Part shown: positions 16,003 through 25,714 of the stretch, in pieces | Layout: each line of letters begins with the position of its first letter | Numbering within the stretch: the first letter of the stretch is position 1 | Origin: G020354785 sp964461435 | GTDB taxonomy: Bacteria; Bacteroidota; Bacteroidia; Bacteroidales; UBA10428 | Assembly (NCBI GenBank): GCA_964461435.1 | Contig: CAYWUI010000007.1 | Location: 1-64,000, forward strand | Direction: 5' to 3' | Length of the DNA stretch: 64,000 nt | Position numbers and translations under genes: made by a program | Notes under the pieces: generated by a model | Databases searched by the model: none | The model's input: the letters and a program-made list of their open reading frames with translations, nothing else | What the model was told of the DNA's origin: nothing

Positions 16003-17397
16003 ATGAAATTCTTTAAGAAAGATTATGTAAAGTTCGTTATTGCATCGGTTATTTATATCTTATGGGTAATCTGGCTTGGAAGCTACTGGTTTTTATTCGG
16101 GTTGTTAATAATTTTTGATATCTATATATCAAAAAAGGTACAGTGGAGTTTCTGGAAAAAGAGAGAAGGCAAGAACAGTAAATTTATTGAATGGCTTGAT
16201 GCCTTAATATTTGCAGTAATTGCTGTTACTATAATAAATATTTTTCTGTTCCAGAACTATAAAATCCCGACAGGTTCAATGGAGAAATCGTTACTCGTGG
16301 GCGATCATTTGTATGTTAGCAAAGTTGCCTATGGGCCAAAGATACCCAACACACCTTTGTCTTTTCCGTTTGCCCAGAATACTCTCCCCCTGACGACAAA
16401 CACTAAATCCTATGTTGAATGGATAAAACTGCCCTACAAGAGGCTAAAAGGATTCGGTAAAGTAAAAAGAGATGACGTTGTTGTATTTAATTTTCCCGAA
16501 GGTGATACAGTTGCCATACAGCAAAGAAACACCAGCTATTACCTCCTGATTCTGCAGGAAGCAGAAAAATTAAAACAAATGGATTTTTATTATAAACAAA
16601 ACATTAAAAGCGATAAATTCTATTATAATAAAGCACGCAGCAACATTTGGAGAAGTATGGATATTGTTGTGCACCCCGTAGACAGAAAGGATAACTACAT
16701 TAAAAGATGTGTTGCCATTCCGGGAGATACTCTGAAAATAATAGACGGGAAAGTATATGTCAATAACATACCGCAGAAAGACTATAAGGGTATTCAATAT
16801 AATTTTGAAGTTATTACTGACGGATCAACCATGAACAGGCGAAAGCTCGAAAAGATGGGCATTTACAGGGCCGATATAAAGAGAGTAATAAATTCAAATA
16901 ATGCATGGGAAATACCCTTAACCGGTGATAATGTAAAAAGTATCAGCAACATGAGAAACGTCGTAGCTGTTAATAAGATAATCCTTCCAAAAGGATATTA
17001 TGATTTTTCAATATTTCCCCATAGCAATAAATATCCCTGGAACCTGGATAATTTCGGACCATTATATATCCCGGAGAAGGGGAAATCAATGAAGATAGAT
17101 ACTGCAAACCTGCCTGTATACAAACGCATTATTAACTGCTATGAGAAGAACGATCTTAAAGTAGAAAACGGGAAAATCTATATAAACGGAATTGAAACAG
17201 ATACGTACACATTTAAAATGGATTACTACTGGATGATGGGTGATAACAGGCACAGCAGCCTGGATTCCCGTTTCTGGGGATTTGTTCCTGAAGATCATAT
17301 TGTTGGAAAACCAAAATTTATCTGGTTATCACTCGACAAAAATAAAAAGTTTATAAGTAAGATACGGTTTGGAAGAATGTTTATGGGGGTGCATTAG
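16003..17397 (+). CDS. lepB: Signal peptidase I, paralogue 2
   Basis: 464 residues, collinear with the preceding gene. The catalytic serine lies in PTGSMEKSLLVGDH, the Lys box in DNYIKRCVAIPGDT, and box E reads MMGDNRHSSLDSRFWGFVP. The PTGSM serine box is closer to the consensus than in paralogue 1 (LTSSM), so the two may prefer different substrates. It lies 29 bp downstream of paralogue 1. Confidence 0.94.
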   Translation: MKFFKKDYVKFVIASVIYILWVIWLGSYWFLFGLLIIFDIYISKKVQWSFWKKREGKNSKFIEWLDALIFAVIAVTIINIFLFQNYKIPTGSMEKSLLVGDHLYVSKVAYGPKIPNTPLSFPFAQNTLPLTTNTKSYVEWIKLPYKRLKGFGKVKRDDVVVFNFPEGDTVAIQQRNTSYYLLILQEAEKLKQMDFYYKQNIKSDKFYYNKARSNIWRSMDIVVHPVDRKDNYIKRCVAIPGDTLKIIDGKVYVNNIPQKDYKGIQYNFEVITDGSTMNRRKLEKMGIYRADIKRVINSNNAWEIPLTGDNVKSISNMRNVVAVNKIILPKGYYDFSIFPHSNKYPWNLDNFGPLYIPEKGKSMKIDTANLPVYKRIINCYEKNDLKVENGKIYINGIETDTYTFKMDYYWMMGDNRHSSLDSRFWGFVPEDHIVGKPKFIWLSLDKNKKFISKIRFGRMFMGVH

Positions 17398-17443
17398 CTG
17401 TCAGTATATAATCCCTTAATATTCCAGTAATACTAATATTCCT

Positions 17444-18484
17444 ATGGATTCCGGAAAAAATAACAAGAGTGATTTAAAAAAGATAAAAAGGCTGCTTCAG
17501 AAACCATCAAAGAGAATTGTTATAATTACTCATATAAATCCCGATGGTGATGCAATAGGTTCATCATTGGGGCTCTTAAACATATTAGTTAACGCCGGTC
17601 ATATAACTGATGTTATAACTCCTAATGATTATCCCGGGTTTTTACAGTGGTTGCCCGGAAATAATAGTGTACTTGTTTATTCTGGAAATAAGGAAGCTGC
17701 CCTTAAAAAAATCCTGGAAGCTGAAATCATCTTTAGCATTGATTTTAATGATTTAAAGAGAATAAAACAATTCTATAAACCGGTAGAAAATTCGGGTGCT
17801 TATAAAGTTATGATAGACCATCACCCTGATCCGGAATATTTTGCCGAATGCCTGATAAATGACGTTAATGTGAGCTCAACAGCCGAGTTGGTGTTTGATT
17901 TTATTATAAATCTTGGATTTAAAAAATATATTAATAAAGAAGCTGCTGTATGTCTGTTTACCGGAATTATGGCTGATACAGGTTGCTTTAGTTACAATTC
18001 ATCAAATAAAAATACTTACCTTATAATTGCTGACCTGTTGGATTATAAATTCAGTAAGAATGAGATATACTACAGGCTTTATGATAATTTTACAGCAAAC
18101 AGGATGCGGCTGCTTGGTTATGCCCTGAATGAAAAAATGGAAATACTCCCTGACTATAATACTGCTATTATAAGTTTAAACAAAAAAGAGCTGGAAAAGT
18201 ATAAATTCCGGACCGGTGATTCGGAAAGTTTTGTAAATTATCCTCTTTCAATAAAAAATATATGCTTTTCTGCCTTTTTTATTGAAAGGGAAGACCATAT
18301 TAAAGTATCATTCCGCTCAAAAGGAGATTTTGCCGTTAACGAATTTTCAAAAAAACATTTTAATGGAGGCGGACATTTAAATGCTGCCGGCGGGGAATCT
18401 TACACAACAATGAAAGAGACTCTGGAGAAATTCAAAAAACTGTTGCCTGCATATAAAGAAAAGCTAAAAAAATATGAAATTTAA
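17444..18484 (+). CDS. nrnA: DHH-family phosphoesterase (NrnA-like oligoribonuclease / pAp phosphatase)
   Basis: A 346-residue protein. The DHH domain shows HINPDGDAIGSSLGL, SIDFND and IDHHPDP, which are Mn2+ ligands. The C-terminal DHHA1 domain shows FNGGGHLNAAGG. The family degrades short RNA oligomers or dephosphorylates 3'-phosphoadenosine 5'-phosphate. The 3' end overlaps the next gene by 11 bp, so translation is coupled. The pairing with a GldI-like gene recurs in Bacteroidota. Confidence 0.92.
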   Translation: MDSGKNNKSDLKKIKRLLQKPSKRIVIITHINPDGDAIGSSLGLLNILVNAGHITDVITPNDYPGFLQWLPGNNSVLVYSGNKEAALKKILEAEIIFSIDFNDLKRIKQFYKPVENSGAYKVMIDHHPDPEYFAECLINDVNVSSTAELVFDFIINLGFKKYINKEAAVCLFTGIMADTGCFSYNSSNKNTYLIIADLLDYKFSKNEIYYRLYDNFTANRMRLLGYALNEKMEILPDYNTAIISLNKKELEKYKFRTGDSESFVNYPLSIKNICFSAFFIEREDHIKVSFRSKGDFAVNEFSKKHFNGGGHLNAAGGESYTTMKETLEKFKKLLPAYKEKLKKYEI

Positions 18485-18995
18485 AATACATGTAATATTA
18501 CTTTGCGTCTTCCTGGTTTCATGTATGGGGAAACGCAGGAGACCGGCAGAAGAAGAACATAACGATACAAAAAAAACTCTTATAGAGGTAAATAAGATCC
18601 TTGTTAAAAAAGACTCCGAAAAGATAGCCGGTTATATTAAAAGAAGAAACTGGGATATGACTGAAACCAAAACAGGTTTATGGTACATGATATATGAGAA
18701 TGGATCGGGTAAAAAATCAAAAGAGGGACTTAACGCTACAATTAATTACAGGGTCAGCCTTCTTGACGGAACCGAATGCTACAACTCTGACAGCCCTGGA
18801 CCGAAAACATTTAAAATTGGAAGGGGATCGGTAGAATCAGGGCTCGAAGAAGGTATTCTAATGCTAAGGGAAGGTGATAAGGCAAGGTTTATTTTACCAC
18901 CTCACCTGGCACACGGATTGGTAGGTGATGATAATAGAATACCTGCCCGTTCAATAATTGTATATGACGTGGAACTGTTATCGCTTAAAAATTGA
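18474..18995 (+). CDS. gldI: GldI-like FKBP-type peptidyl-prolyl isomerase lipoprotein
   Basis: 173 residues with a lipobox (VFLVSCMGK, Cys17) and one FKBP domain at about 65-172 (GLNATINYRVSLLDGTECYN, VESGLEEGILMLREGDKARF, PPHLAHG). GldI of Flavobacterium is an FKBP lipoprotein needed for gliding, and the neighbourhood is similar. It probably helps fold envelope proteins in the periplasm. The start overlaps the end of nrnA. Confidence 0.8.
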   Translation: MKFKIHVILLCVFLVSCMGKRRRPAEEEHNDTKKTLIEVNKILVKKDSEKIAGYIKRRNWDMTETKTGLWYMIYENGSGKKSKEGLNATINYRVSLLDGTECYNSDSPGPKTFKIGRGSVESGLEEGILMLREGDKARFILPPHLAHGLVGDDNRIPARSIIVYDVELLSLKN

Positions 18996-19017
18996 TATAA
19001 TCAAATATATTACTGAT

Positions 19018-19884
19018 ATGAAACAATATCTTATCCTGCTCGGGGTGCTTTTTTTATTTCTGACGTCATGTTATGATAAATCAAAATATCCCGGTTATAA
19101 GCTTGCAAGGCATGGTATATATTACCAGTTACATAAAATAGGTGAAGACACTCAAAAACCAAAGGCCGGGGATTTTGTTACAGTGGACCTGTCTTATAAA
19201 ACTCTCGGTGATTCTGTTTTTTTTACAGGAAGGAGAAAGTTCCAGATTACAAAACCTGCCTATAAAGGGTCCATTGACGAATGCTTTATGATGCTTGCTG
19301 AAAAAGAAAGTGCTACATTCATAATTTCAGCATATGACTTTTTCAATAAAACACTTCAAACGAGGCTGCCCTGGTTCTTTAATGAAAATAGCAGTATGAA
19401 AGTAACTATTGATGTAATTGAAATTCAAACCGAAGAACAGTATCAGAAAGAAAAGGAAGCATTTTTCAGATGGATCCAGGATTTCGGTGATTACGAAAAA
19501 GTTATCTTAAAACAATTTCTTGAAGAAAAGGAATTGCCCGTCAAACCTATATTACCGGGAATTTATTATATTAATTTGCGGAAAGGCAAAGGCAAAAAGA
19601 TTGAAATCGGCGACACTATTACAATTAATTATGAAGGTAAATTTTTAAATGGTAAATTCTTTGACTCGACAATAAAACGCAATCAACCCTTCCAGTTTAT
19701 ATACGGAACTGAATGGCAAGTAATTAAGGGACTTGAAAAGGCATTAGGATTTATGCATGAAGGTGAAAAGGCAATAGTAATTTTATCATCTGACCTGGCT
19801 TTTGGCAAAGAAGGATCATCTACAGGCATTATTCCGCCTTTTACATCTTTAATTTTTGAAGTTGAAATTTTAAAAGTAAATTAG
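19018..19884 (+). CDS. FKBP-type peptidyl-prolyl isomerase lipoprotein with two FKBP-like domains
   Basis: The ATG at 19018 is chosen because it places a signal peptide with lipobox (LFLFLTSCYDK, Cys18) at the N-terminus; an upstream in-frame start would bury it. The product has 288 residues. A degenerate FKBP-like domain (about 45-140) is followed by a good one (about 190-288: DTITINYEGKFLNGKFFDST, QVIKGLEKALGFMHEGEKA, SSDLAFGKEG, IIPPFTSLIFEVEIL). It is the second of three consecutive FKBP lipoproteins. Confidence 0.88.
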   Translation: MKQYLILLGVLFLFLTSCYDKSKYPGYKLARHGIYYQLHKIGEDTQKPKAGDFVTVDLSYKTLGDSVFFTGRRKFQITKPAYKGSIDECFMMLAEKESATFIISAYDFFNKTLQTRLPWFFNENSSMKVTIDVIEIQTEEQYQKEKEAFFRWIQDFGDYEKVILKQFLEEKELPVKPILPGIYYINLRKGKGKKIEIGDTITINYEGKFLNGKFFDSTIKRNQPFQFIYGTEWQVIKGLEKALGFMHEGEKAIVILSSDLAFGKEGSSTGIIPPFTSLIFEVEILKVN

Positions 19885-19957
19885 CAGAAAATATAAAAGC
19901 AACCTTTTTTATTATGAATCATCTATTAATATTACAATTACTAATTAATAAACAAAA

Positions 19958-20926
19958 ATGAAAAAAATATTTAACGGCCTGGTAATTATCCTGGTAATAT
20001 TTATGAATATTGTCCTTAACGGTTGTTTTAAAGACAAATGGGATGAATACGAAAAACAGGAAAAATCCGAGAGGGATGCCTATTTGCAGTCATTGAGAGA
20101 TCAGGGCTATACAGTAATTGAAGAGGATGGCATCTACTATGTAAAGATAACTGAGGGTTCAGGCATTTCGCCAATAATAACCGATTACGTTGCAATAGAC
20201 TTTACGGGACGAAAAACCGATAACACAATTATTGAAACAACTGACAGCAATCTTATAGATGAATGGACTAACTACCAGTATCTCGATCATTATATTTTCG
20301 GCCCAAAGAAAATATATTTGGGAAACAGTATCGAGGGATTTTACAGGGGTGTTACAAAAATGCATGAAGGTGGAAGATTTATAATAATTATTCCCTCGGA
20401 ATTAGCTTACCCGCAAGACTATGTAACATTAATATATGATGTTGAACTTCTAAAAGTAATTCACGATCCTGCTGCCTATGATTCAATTCAGCTGAATACC
20501 TTGCTTGCAGAACAAAACATGGACACTACAAATATTATTGATAATGTGTACTATAACGAAACAGGGGCTCCTATACTAGACCATTCAGGGACAATTGAAA
20601 CAAACGATTCGGTATACGTTCTGTTTGACAGTTATTATATTATGGAAAATTCCCTGATATTATTCGAATCTAACCGGACGGATAACAGCCATCTTAAATT
20701 CAAATATTCCAAATCCGCAACTGCCCCCGAAGGATATCTTCCTTTCACTGATGGTTTTCTTGCGGCACTCGATACTATGAGTATGGGAACAAAGGCAAGG
20801 GTTATAGTACCTTATGATTACGGATATGAAGAAGCCGGCTACAAGCATCCTTATTTCGGTTATATAATTGTTCCTGCATATACTTCACTGGTTTATGATA
20901 TAGAAATTGAAGATGTGATAAAATAG
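19958..20926 (+). CDS. Lipoprotein with two divergent FKBP-like domains
   Basis: 322 residues with a lipobox (NIVLNGCFKD, Cys23). Domain 1 (about 55-165) has YVAIDFTGRKTDNTIIETTD and GFYRGVTKMHEGGRFIIIIP. Domain 2 (about 210-322) has GFLAALDTMSMGTKARVIVP and VPAYTSLVYDIEIEDV. Both keep the fold-defining ends but lack many active-site residues of FKBP, so chaperone or binding activity may dominate over isomerase activity. It is the third FKBP lipoprotein in a row. Confidence 0.8.
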   Translation: MKKIFNGLVIILVIFMNIVLNGCFKDKWDEYEKQEKSERDAYLQSLRDQGYTVIEEDGIYYVKITEGSGISPIITDYVAIDFTGRKTDNTIIETTDSNLIDEWTNYQYLDHYIFGPKKIYLGNSIEGFYRGVTKMHEGGRFIIIIPSELAYPQDYVTLIYDVELLKVIHDPAAYDSIQLNTLLAEQNMDTTNIIDNVYYNETGAPILDHSGTIETNDSVYVLFDSYYIMENSLILFESNRTDNSHLKFKYSKSATAPEGYLPFTDGFLAALDTMSMGTKARVIVPYDYGYEEAGYKHPYFGYIIVPAYTSLVYDIEIEDVIK

Positions 20927-20945
20927 TATGCCTGTTACTATATTA

Positions 20946-21668
20946 TTACTTTCTGATCCCTGATTTTGTTTTCTGTATAATAAATACTGCAGGTTTTTTA
21001 TTGATATCTGCCTGCTGTTTTTCCCATTCACTAATAGTACGAGTTCTTACCGATTCACCGGTCATTGTCAGATTAGTGGCAATACAAAGATATGTCATGG
21101 GATCACAATAATTAATAAGATCATTAAATACCTGGTTATTACGATAAGGCGTTTCAATGAATATTTGTGACTGGCCCTCCTCAAATGATCGCTTCTCAAC
21201 TTGTTTAATTTTTTTAATCCTCTCGTTTCTCTTTATCGGAAGATATCCGATAAATGCAAAATTCTGCCCGTTGAGCCCCGAGGCCATCAACGCAAGCAAC
21301 AGGGATGAAGGTCCCACCAGCGGTATAACACTGATGTTTTTCATATGTGCCAGTCTGACTATTGCTGAACCCGGATCGGCAACACAGGGTGCCCCTGCTT
21401 CGGACAGGAGACCAATATTCGCTACTGAAACCGGATCAAGAAATCCGGAAAGCTCATCCTGCCTGGTATGTTTATCAAGGGTGAAAAATACTATATCATC
21501 AAAAGGAGTTTTTATTCCGAGCTGAATAAGGAATCTCCTTGCCGTTCTGACGTTCTCAACGATAAAATATTTAATGGAATGCACTATATCAATTATTCCC
21601 GGCGGTATAACGTTGCTGATTGAATCTATCCCAAGCGTTGACGGGATTAAATATAATTTACCTTTCAT
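20946..21668 (-). CDS. SAM-dependent methyltransferase, RsmI / tetrapyrrole methylase family
   Basis: 240 residues with the RsmI pattern: KLYLIPSTLGI, IVENVRTARRFL, NIGLLSEAGAPCVADPGS, VIPLVGPSSLLLALMASGL and FIETPYRNNQVF. RsmI methylates the 2'-O of C1402 in 16S rRNA. This protein is shorter and lacks the standard VGTPIGNLxD start, so it matches the second RsmI-like group found in Bacteroidota, whose substrate is not certain. It converges with the FKBP run. Confidence 0.82.
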   Translation of the reverse strand: MKGKLYLIPSTLGIDSISNVIPPGIIDIVHSIKYFIVENVRTARRFLIQLGIKTPFDDIVFFTLDKHTRQDELSGFLDPVSVANIGLLSEAGAPCVADPGSAIVRLAHMKNISVIPLVGPSSLLLALMASGLNGQNFAFIGYLPIKRNERIKKIKQVEKRSFEEGQSQIFIETPYRNNQVFNDLINYCDPMTYLCIATNLTMTGESVRTRTISEWEKQQADINKKPAVFIIQKTKSGIRK

Positions 21669-21825
21669 CTCTATTTAAAATATATTAAATAATCATCAAG
21701 ACATTTACTAATAAATATAACCGCGAAATTAACCAAAAATAATTGCAGAATCTCCATATGATTTATCTGCGGTTAAGTTAACATAAACTTAATATTAAAT
21801 AAGTCCCTCTTTAGTATGTAAAAAT

Positions 21826-21833
21826 TACATTTG
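21826..21833 (+). promoter_or_regulatory. -7 box of the PiT transporter
   Basis: TACATTTG followed by C, an exact TAnnTTTG match 31 bp before the GTG start at 21864. No clear -33 element was seen. Confidence 0.45.
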
Positions 21834-21863
21834 CATAACTGAGTGTACCCTAATTAAGTAATA

Positions 21864-24113
21864 GTGACCATATACATAATCATTGTAGTTGTGCTATTTA
21901 CACTGGCCGTGTCAGATCTGATCGTCGGTGTAAGCAATGATGCCGTGAATTTTCTCAATTCAGCTATTGGCTCCAAAGCTGCCCCTTTTAAAATAATTAT
22001 AATAATTGCCGCACTGGGTATCCTTGCAGGAGCCACCTTCTCAAGCGGGATGATGGAAGTTGCCAGAAAAGGTATCTTTCACCCTGATCAGTTTTACTTT
22101 TCAGAAATTATGATCATCTTTCTTGCTGTAATGATTACTGATGTTATCCTGCTTGATTTTTTCAATACATTCGGATTGCCAACTTCAACGACGGTTTCCA
22201 TAGTTTTTGAATTGCTGGGAGGCGCCGTTGCCATTTCTCTGATAAAAATCAGCAGTTCCCCTGACGGGATCGCCAATATAGGAACCTATATCAATTCGGG
22301 CAGGGCCCTGTTAATTATATCGGGTATATTATTATCAGTATTCATAGCATTTACTGTAGGGGCTGTTGTACAGTATATTACAAGATTAATATTTTCATTC
22401 AATTATAAAAAATCGTTAAAGTTTTTTGGATCGGTCTGGGGAGGCTTTGCCGTTACTTCTATAATATATTTCATTATTATAAAGGGAGCAAAAGGTTCTT
22501 CATTTATTTCAGGTGAAAACATAGACTGGATTAAGGGACATACACTGGCCATACTAATGGTAAGCTTTGCAGGATTTACTGTCCTTATGCAATTGCTGAT
22601 ATGGCTCTTTAAGCTTAATGTACTGAAATTAATTGTGCTTGTAGGAACTTTTGCACTGGCAATGGCCTTTGCAGGGAATGACCTTGTTAACTTTATAGGA
22701 GTGCCCCTGGCAGGTTTTGAGTCTTTTAAAATTTTTGCGGCCCAGGGTGCCCAGGGTCCCGGTTCTTTTCTGATGAATGCCCTTAAAGGTGAAATAGCTA
22801 CACCTACAATGTTCCTTCTTATTGCAGGATTAATAATGGTCATCACCCTCTGGGTATCAAGGAAAGCACGATCGGTCATTAAAACACAATTACGGCTAAG
22901 CGACCAGGACAGGGTAAATGAAAGATTTGGCTCCACATTACTTGCACGAACACTTGTAAGGCAGTCAATGCAATTAGGTAAATTCATTAAAGGAATATTG
23001 CCGGAACCGTTTTTAAAAGCTGTTGACCGGAGATTTAATGATAAGTATTTTAAGAAATCAGTAAAAAAAGACAAATCCATATCCTTTGATTTATTAAGAG
23101 CTTCTGTAAACCTTGTTATAGCAAGTATTCTCATTGCTTTCGGAACATCACAAAAACTCCCCCTGTCAACCACTTATGTAACATTTATGGTGGGAATGGG
23201 AACATCGCTGGCAGACGGCGCATGGAACAGGGAAAGTGCAGTATATAGAGTTACCGGGGTGATGACAGTAATTGGCGGCTGGTTTTTTACAGCCCTCAGT
23301 GCCTTTTCAGTGGCCTTCCTTATTGCTTTGTTTATTAACTGGTTTAATATATATGCCATATTAATATTAATTGCCCTTACAGTATTCTTCCTTTATAAAA
23401 CACATATTCTTCACTCCAGTAAAGAAAAAGCAGAAAAAAAAGCTGATACCGTATTTAGTGAAAGCCTGTCTCTTAAAGGTGAAACGATTTTTGAAAAATG
23501 TAATTCGAATATTATTTCCACTTTGCTTGCTGTGTCTGAATTATATGACATGGTAATAAACGGACTGATAGGTGAAAAAAGAAAAAAACTTAAAAAAGCG
23601 TTGAAAGAAATTAAGAAGCTTAATAAAGAAATAAAATTCATAAAAAGTAATATACATATCACTATCAACAAACTTGAAGATAAAACAGCCGAAAGCGGAC
23701 ATCATTATGTGCAGGTTCTGGATTATTTAGGTGATATCACTCATTGCTTGCTTAATATTACCATACCGGTTTTTAACCATGTCGACAACAATCATGCTCC
23801 CCTGAAAAACAGTCAAATAAAAAATCTGTCCGGTTTTCAAAAAAGTATCGGTAAGTTTTTCAGGCAGGCAATAAATATAATTACCGATAATTCATATAAA
23901 GATATTAAAGCTGTTGTATCGTATTCGGAAAAATTATCGGACAGGACGGTAAAGCTGCGCAAGGATCAGCTTAATATTTTTAAAACAAATAATATAAGCA
24001 CCCGTATTGGCTTACTGTACCTAGACTTTCTGGTAGAAAGCAAAAACCTGATGTTATTTACAATAAACCTGCTTAAGGCTTCGAAAGAATTTACCCGGCA
24101 TTTTAAACCGTAA
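21864..24113 (+). CDS. PiT-family inorganic phosphate transporter with C-terminal PhoU-like region
   Basis: 749 residues. The start is GTG; an in-frame TAA only two codons upstream leaves little alternative. The two inverted PiT signatures are GVSNDAVNFLNSAIG (near the N-terminus) and FAGNDLVNFIGVPLAG. About a dozen membrane helices end near residue 520. The last 230 residues are soluble, helical and lysine-rich, resembling PhoU-like tails of Bacteroidota PiT proteins. It imports phosphate with a cation across the inner membrane. A second, unrelated phosphate transporter lies at 27557-29257. Confidence 0.92.
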   Translation: MTIYIIIVVVLFTLAVSDLIVGVSNDAVNFLNSAIGSKAAPFKIIIIIAALGILAGATFSSGMMEVARKGIFHPDQFYFSEIMIIFLAVMITDVILLDFFNTFGLPTSTTVSIVFELLGGAVAISLIKISSSPDGIANIGTYINSGRALLIISGILLSVFIAFTVGAVVQYITRLIFSFNYKKSLKFFGSVWGGFAVTSIIYFIIIKGAKGSSFISGENIDWIKGHTLAILMVSFAGFTVLMQLLIWLFKLNVLKLIVLVGTFALAMAFAGNDLVNFIGVPLAGFESFKIFAAQGAQGPGSFLMNALKGEIATPTMFLLIAGLIMVITLWVSRKARSVIKTQLRLSDQDRVNERFGSTLLARTLVRQSMQLGKFIKGILPEPFLKAVDRRFNDKYFKKSVKKDKSISFDLLRASVNLVIASILIAFGTSQKLPLSTTYVTFMVGMGTSLADGAWNRESAVYRVTGVMTVIGGWFFTALSAFSVAFLIALFINWFNIYAILILIALTVFFLYKTHILHSSKEKAEKKADTVFSESLSLKGETIFEKCNSNIISTLLAVSELYDMVINGLIGEKRKKLKKALKEIKKLNKEIKFIKSNIHITINKLEDKTAESGHHYVQVLDYLGDITHCLLNITIPVFNHVDNNHAPLKNSQIKNLSGFQKSIGKFFRQAINIITDNSYKDIKAVVSYSEKLSDRTVKLRKDQLNIFKTNNISTRIGLLYLDFLVESKNLMLFTINLLKASKEFTRHFKP

Positions 24114-24234
24114 ACCGGGACATGAATAGCGGCGATAAGTCTGAACTCACCTGCAGATTCAATAAACAAAAATCTTTAATTCGTGATAAGTATATTTTTG
24201 AGAAAATTCATTTATATATTTAAAGTTAAAAATA

Positions 24235-24242
24235 TATATTTG
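24235..24242 (+). promoter_or_regulatory. -7 box of the ankyrin-repeat gene
   Basis: TATATTTG. Transcription would start only a few bases before the ATG at 24256, which favours the in-frame ATG at 24271 as the real start. Confidence 0.35.
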
Positions 24243-24255
24243 ACAACTGTTAATA

Positions 24256-25698
24256 ATGCAGCAATTAATTATGCATATTAAAAAGGAATTTTTAAAAATA
24301 TTACTACTGATGCTTTCCATCAGCGGATTTAGCCAGGATTCGACTAATGTTGACACAACTGTCACCGATACCTCGTTTTATGTCAGAGGGAATATGGATT
24401 ATAACCTTATTCTTGCCACCGAGAAAGGCTATACAAATGAAGTACTGCGTCTCTTAAACAGGGGAGCTGATATTAATACAAAAACATGGGAAGGTATAAC
24501 CCCTCTTATGTATGCAATTCAGAACCAGGATACAAACATGGTCAAGATTCTGGTATTGAACGGCGCGGATGTTGATAAAAAGCCCGATAATGGAATACCG
24601 GGCTTAATAAATGCAGTAATGGCTGACAACCTGGATATTGCTGAATATCTTATAAGAAAGGGGGCTGATATAAACATTTCTGATAATTATGGCAATACCC
24701 CCCTGATGTATGCAACGGCTTACGGACACCTAGTAATGGCAGATATGCTGATTTATTATGAAGCCGATGTAAATAAAAAGAATAACACCGGAACAGATGC
24801 CCTGATGATTGCATCATTTTATGGCGATTATGACCTGGCAACCATTTTGATTGAAGCGGGGGCAACAGTTAATTCAGAAGATAATAACGGTTACTCAGCA
24901 ATACACTGCGCTACACAAAATGATTATTCCGATATCGTAGATTTGCTGACAGACAATGGCGCTGATATTGACAGTAAAACTCACAAAGGTTATTCTCCAT
25001 TAGCTATTGCAGTGGTAAATAATGATTTTGAATTATCAAAACACCTGACAGAAAAGGGAGCAAATGTAAATGAAAAAATATCATTCTCTGAAAATCCGGT
25101 ATCATTGGCCCGCTATTATAAAAACAGAACAATTAAAAAATTCCTGCTGCAGAATGAGGGAAGAAGAAATCCATGGCCTTCCTTTAACCAGTATAGCTTT
25201 GGCCTTAATGTCAACTGCAACTTAAATGACTTCATGACAGGATTGGAAATAGGGTTGCAGGATAAAAAATACAATATTTCTGTAAATTCCGGACTGGTAT
25301 TGCGGCCCTGGTCGATCAGGGTTCTTGAAAAAGAAACCCCGGAATTATCTTATCAATACAGGGAAAGGAGAACAACCCTCTTTCTTGGCCTGTATAAAAA
25401 AATCAACCTGGTAAAACTTAATAACCGGTTTAACACGGGGATACTGCTGGGAGCGAAAGAGGCATATACTTTCGGGAGTTACAGGGGCTCCCTGGAAAAA
25501 CCCGGCAATAAAATGATACTGGCTCCGGGGACAGGCATATACTGGAATAATAATTTTTTTGAAGTAAATCTTATTTATGAATACCTGAAATATGATCTGT
25601 ACAAAATCAAACCGGGCAGAATAAATATATCGGTTAACTTTAAAATTAACAGAAATAAAAATAATTACATTCCAAAGGAAATAAAGGATTTTAATTAA
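24256..25698 (+). CDS. Exported ankyrin-repeat protein with C-terminal beta-rich domain
   Basis: 480 residues. The second ATG (24271) gives a cleaner signal peptide (MHIKKEFLKILLLMLSISGF). Residues about 50-295 hold seven or more ankyrin repeats (for example NTKTWEGITPLMYAIQNQDT, DNYGNTPLMYATAYGHLVMA, HKGYSPLAIAVVNNDFELSK). The last 170 residues alternate polar and aromatic residues (LTYKKINLVKL-like strands, INISVNFKIN at the end) as in an outer-membrane or surface beta structure. Ankyrin repeats bind proteins. The fusion suggests a repeat domain displayed from the outer membrane, but this is inference. The next gene starts 17 bp downstream. Confidence 0.78.
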   Translation: MQQLIMHIKKEFLKILLLMLSISGFSQDSTNVDTTVTDTSFYVRGNMDYNLILATEKGYTNEVLRLLNRGADINTKTWEGITPLMYAIQNQDTNMVKILVLNGADVDKKPDNGIPGLINAVMADNLDIAEYLIRKGADINISDNYGNTPLMYATAYGHLVMADMLIYYEADVNKKNNTGTDALMIASFYGDYDLATILIEAGATVNSEDNNGYSAIHCATQNDYSDIVDLLTDNGADIDSKTHKGYSPLAIAVVNNDFELSKHLTEKGANVNEKISFSENPVSLARYYKNRTIKKFLLQNEGRRNPWPSFNQYSFGLNVNCNLNDFMTGLEIGLQDKKYNISVNSGLVLRPWSIRVLEKETPELSYQYRERRTTLFLGLYKKINLVKLNNRFNTGILLGAKEAYTFGSYRGSLEKPGNKMILAPGTGIYWNNNFFEVNLIYEYLKYDLYKIKPGRINISVNFKINRNKNNYIPKEIKDFN

Positions 25699-25714
25699 AA
25701 ATTCGACAGTTATT

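Noticed and set aside
18958..19017. Upstream start for the second FKBP lipoprotein
   Set aside because: It would place 20 residues before the lipoprotein signal peptide; the ATG at 19018 gives a proper lipobox.
22403..23173. Minus-strand open frame of 256 residues
   Set aside because: It is the antisense of the PiT transporter membrane region and has no motif or promoter of its own.
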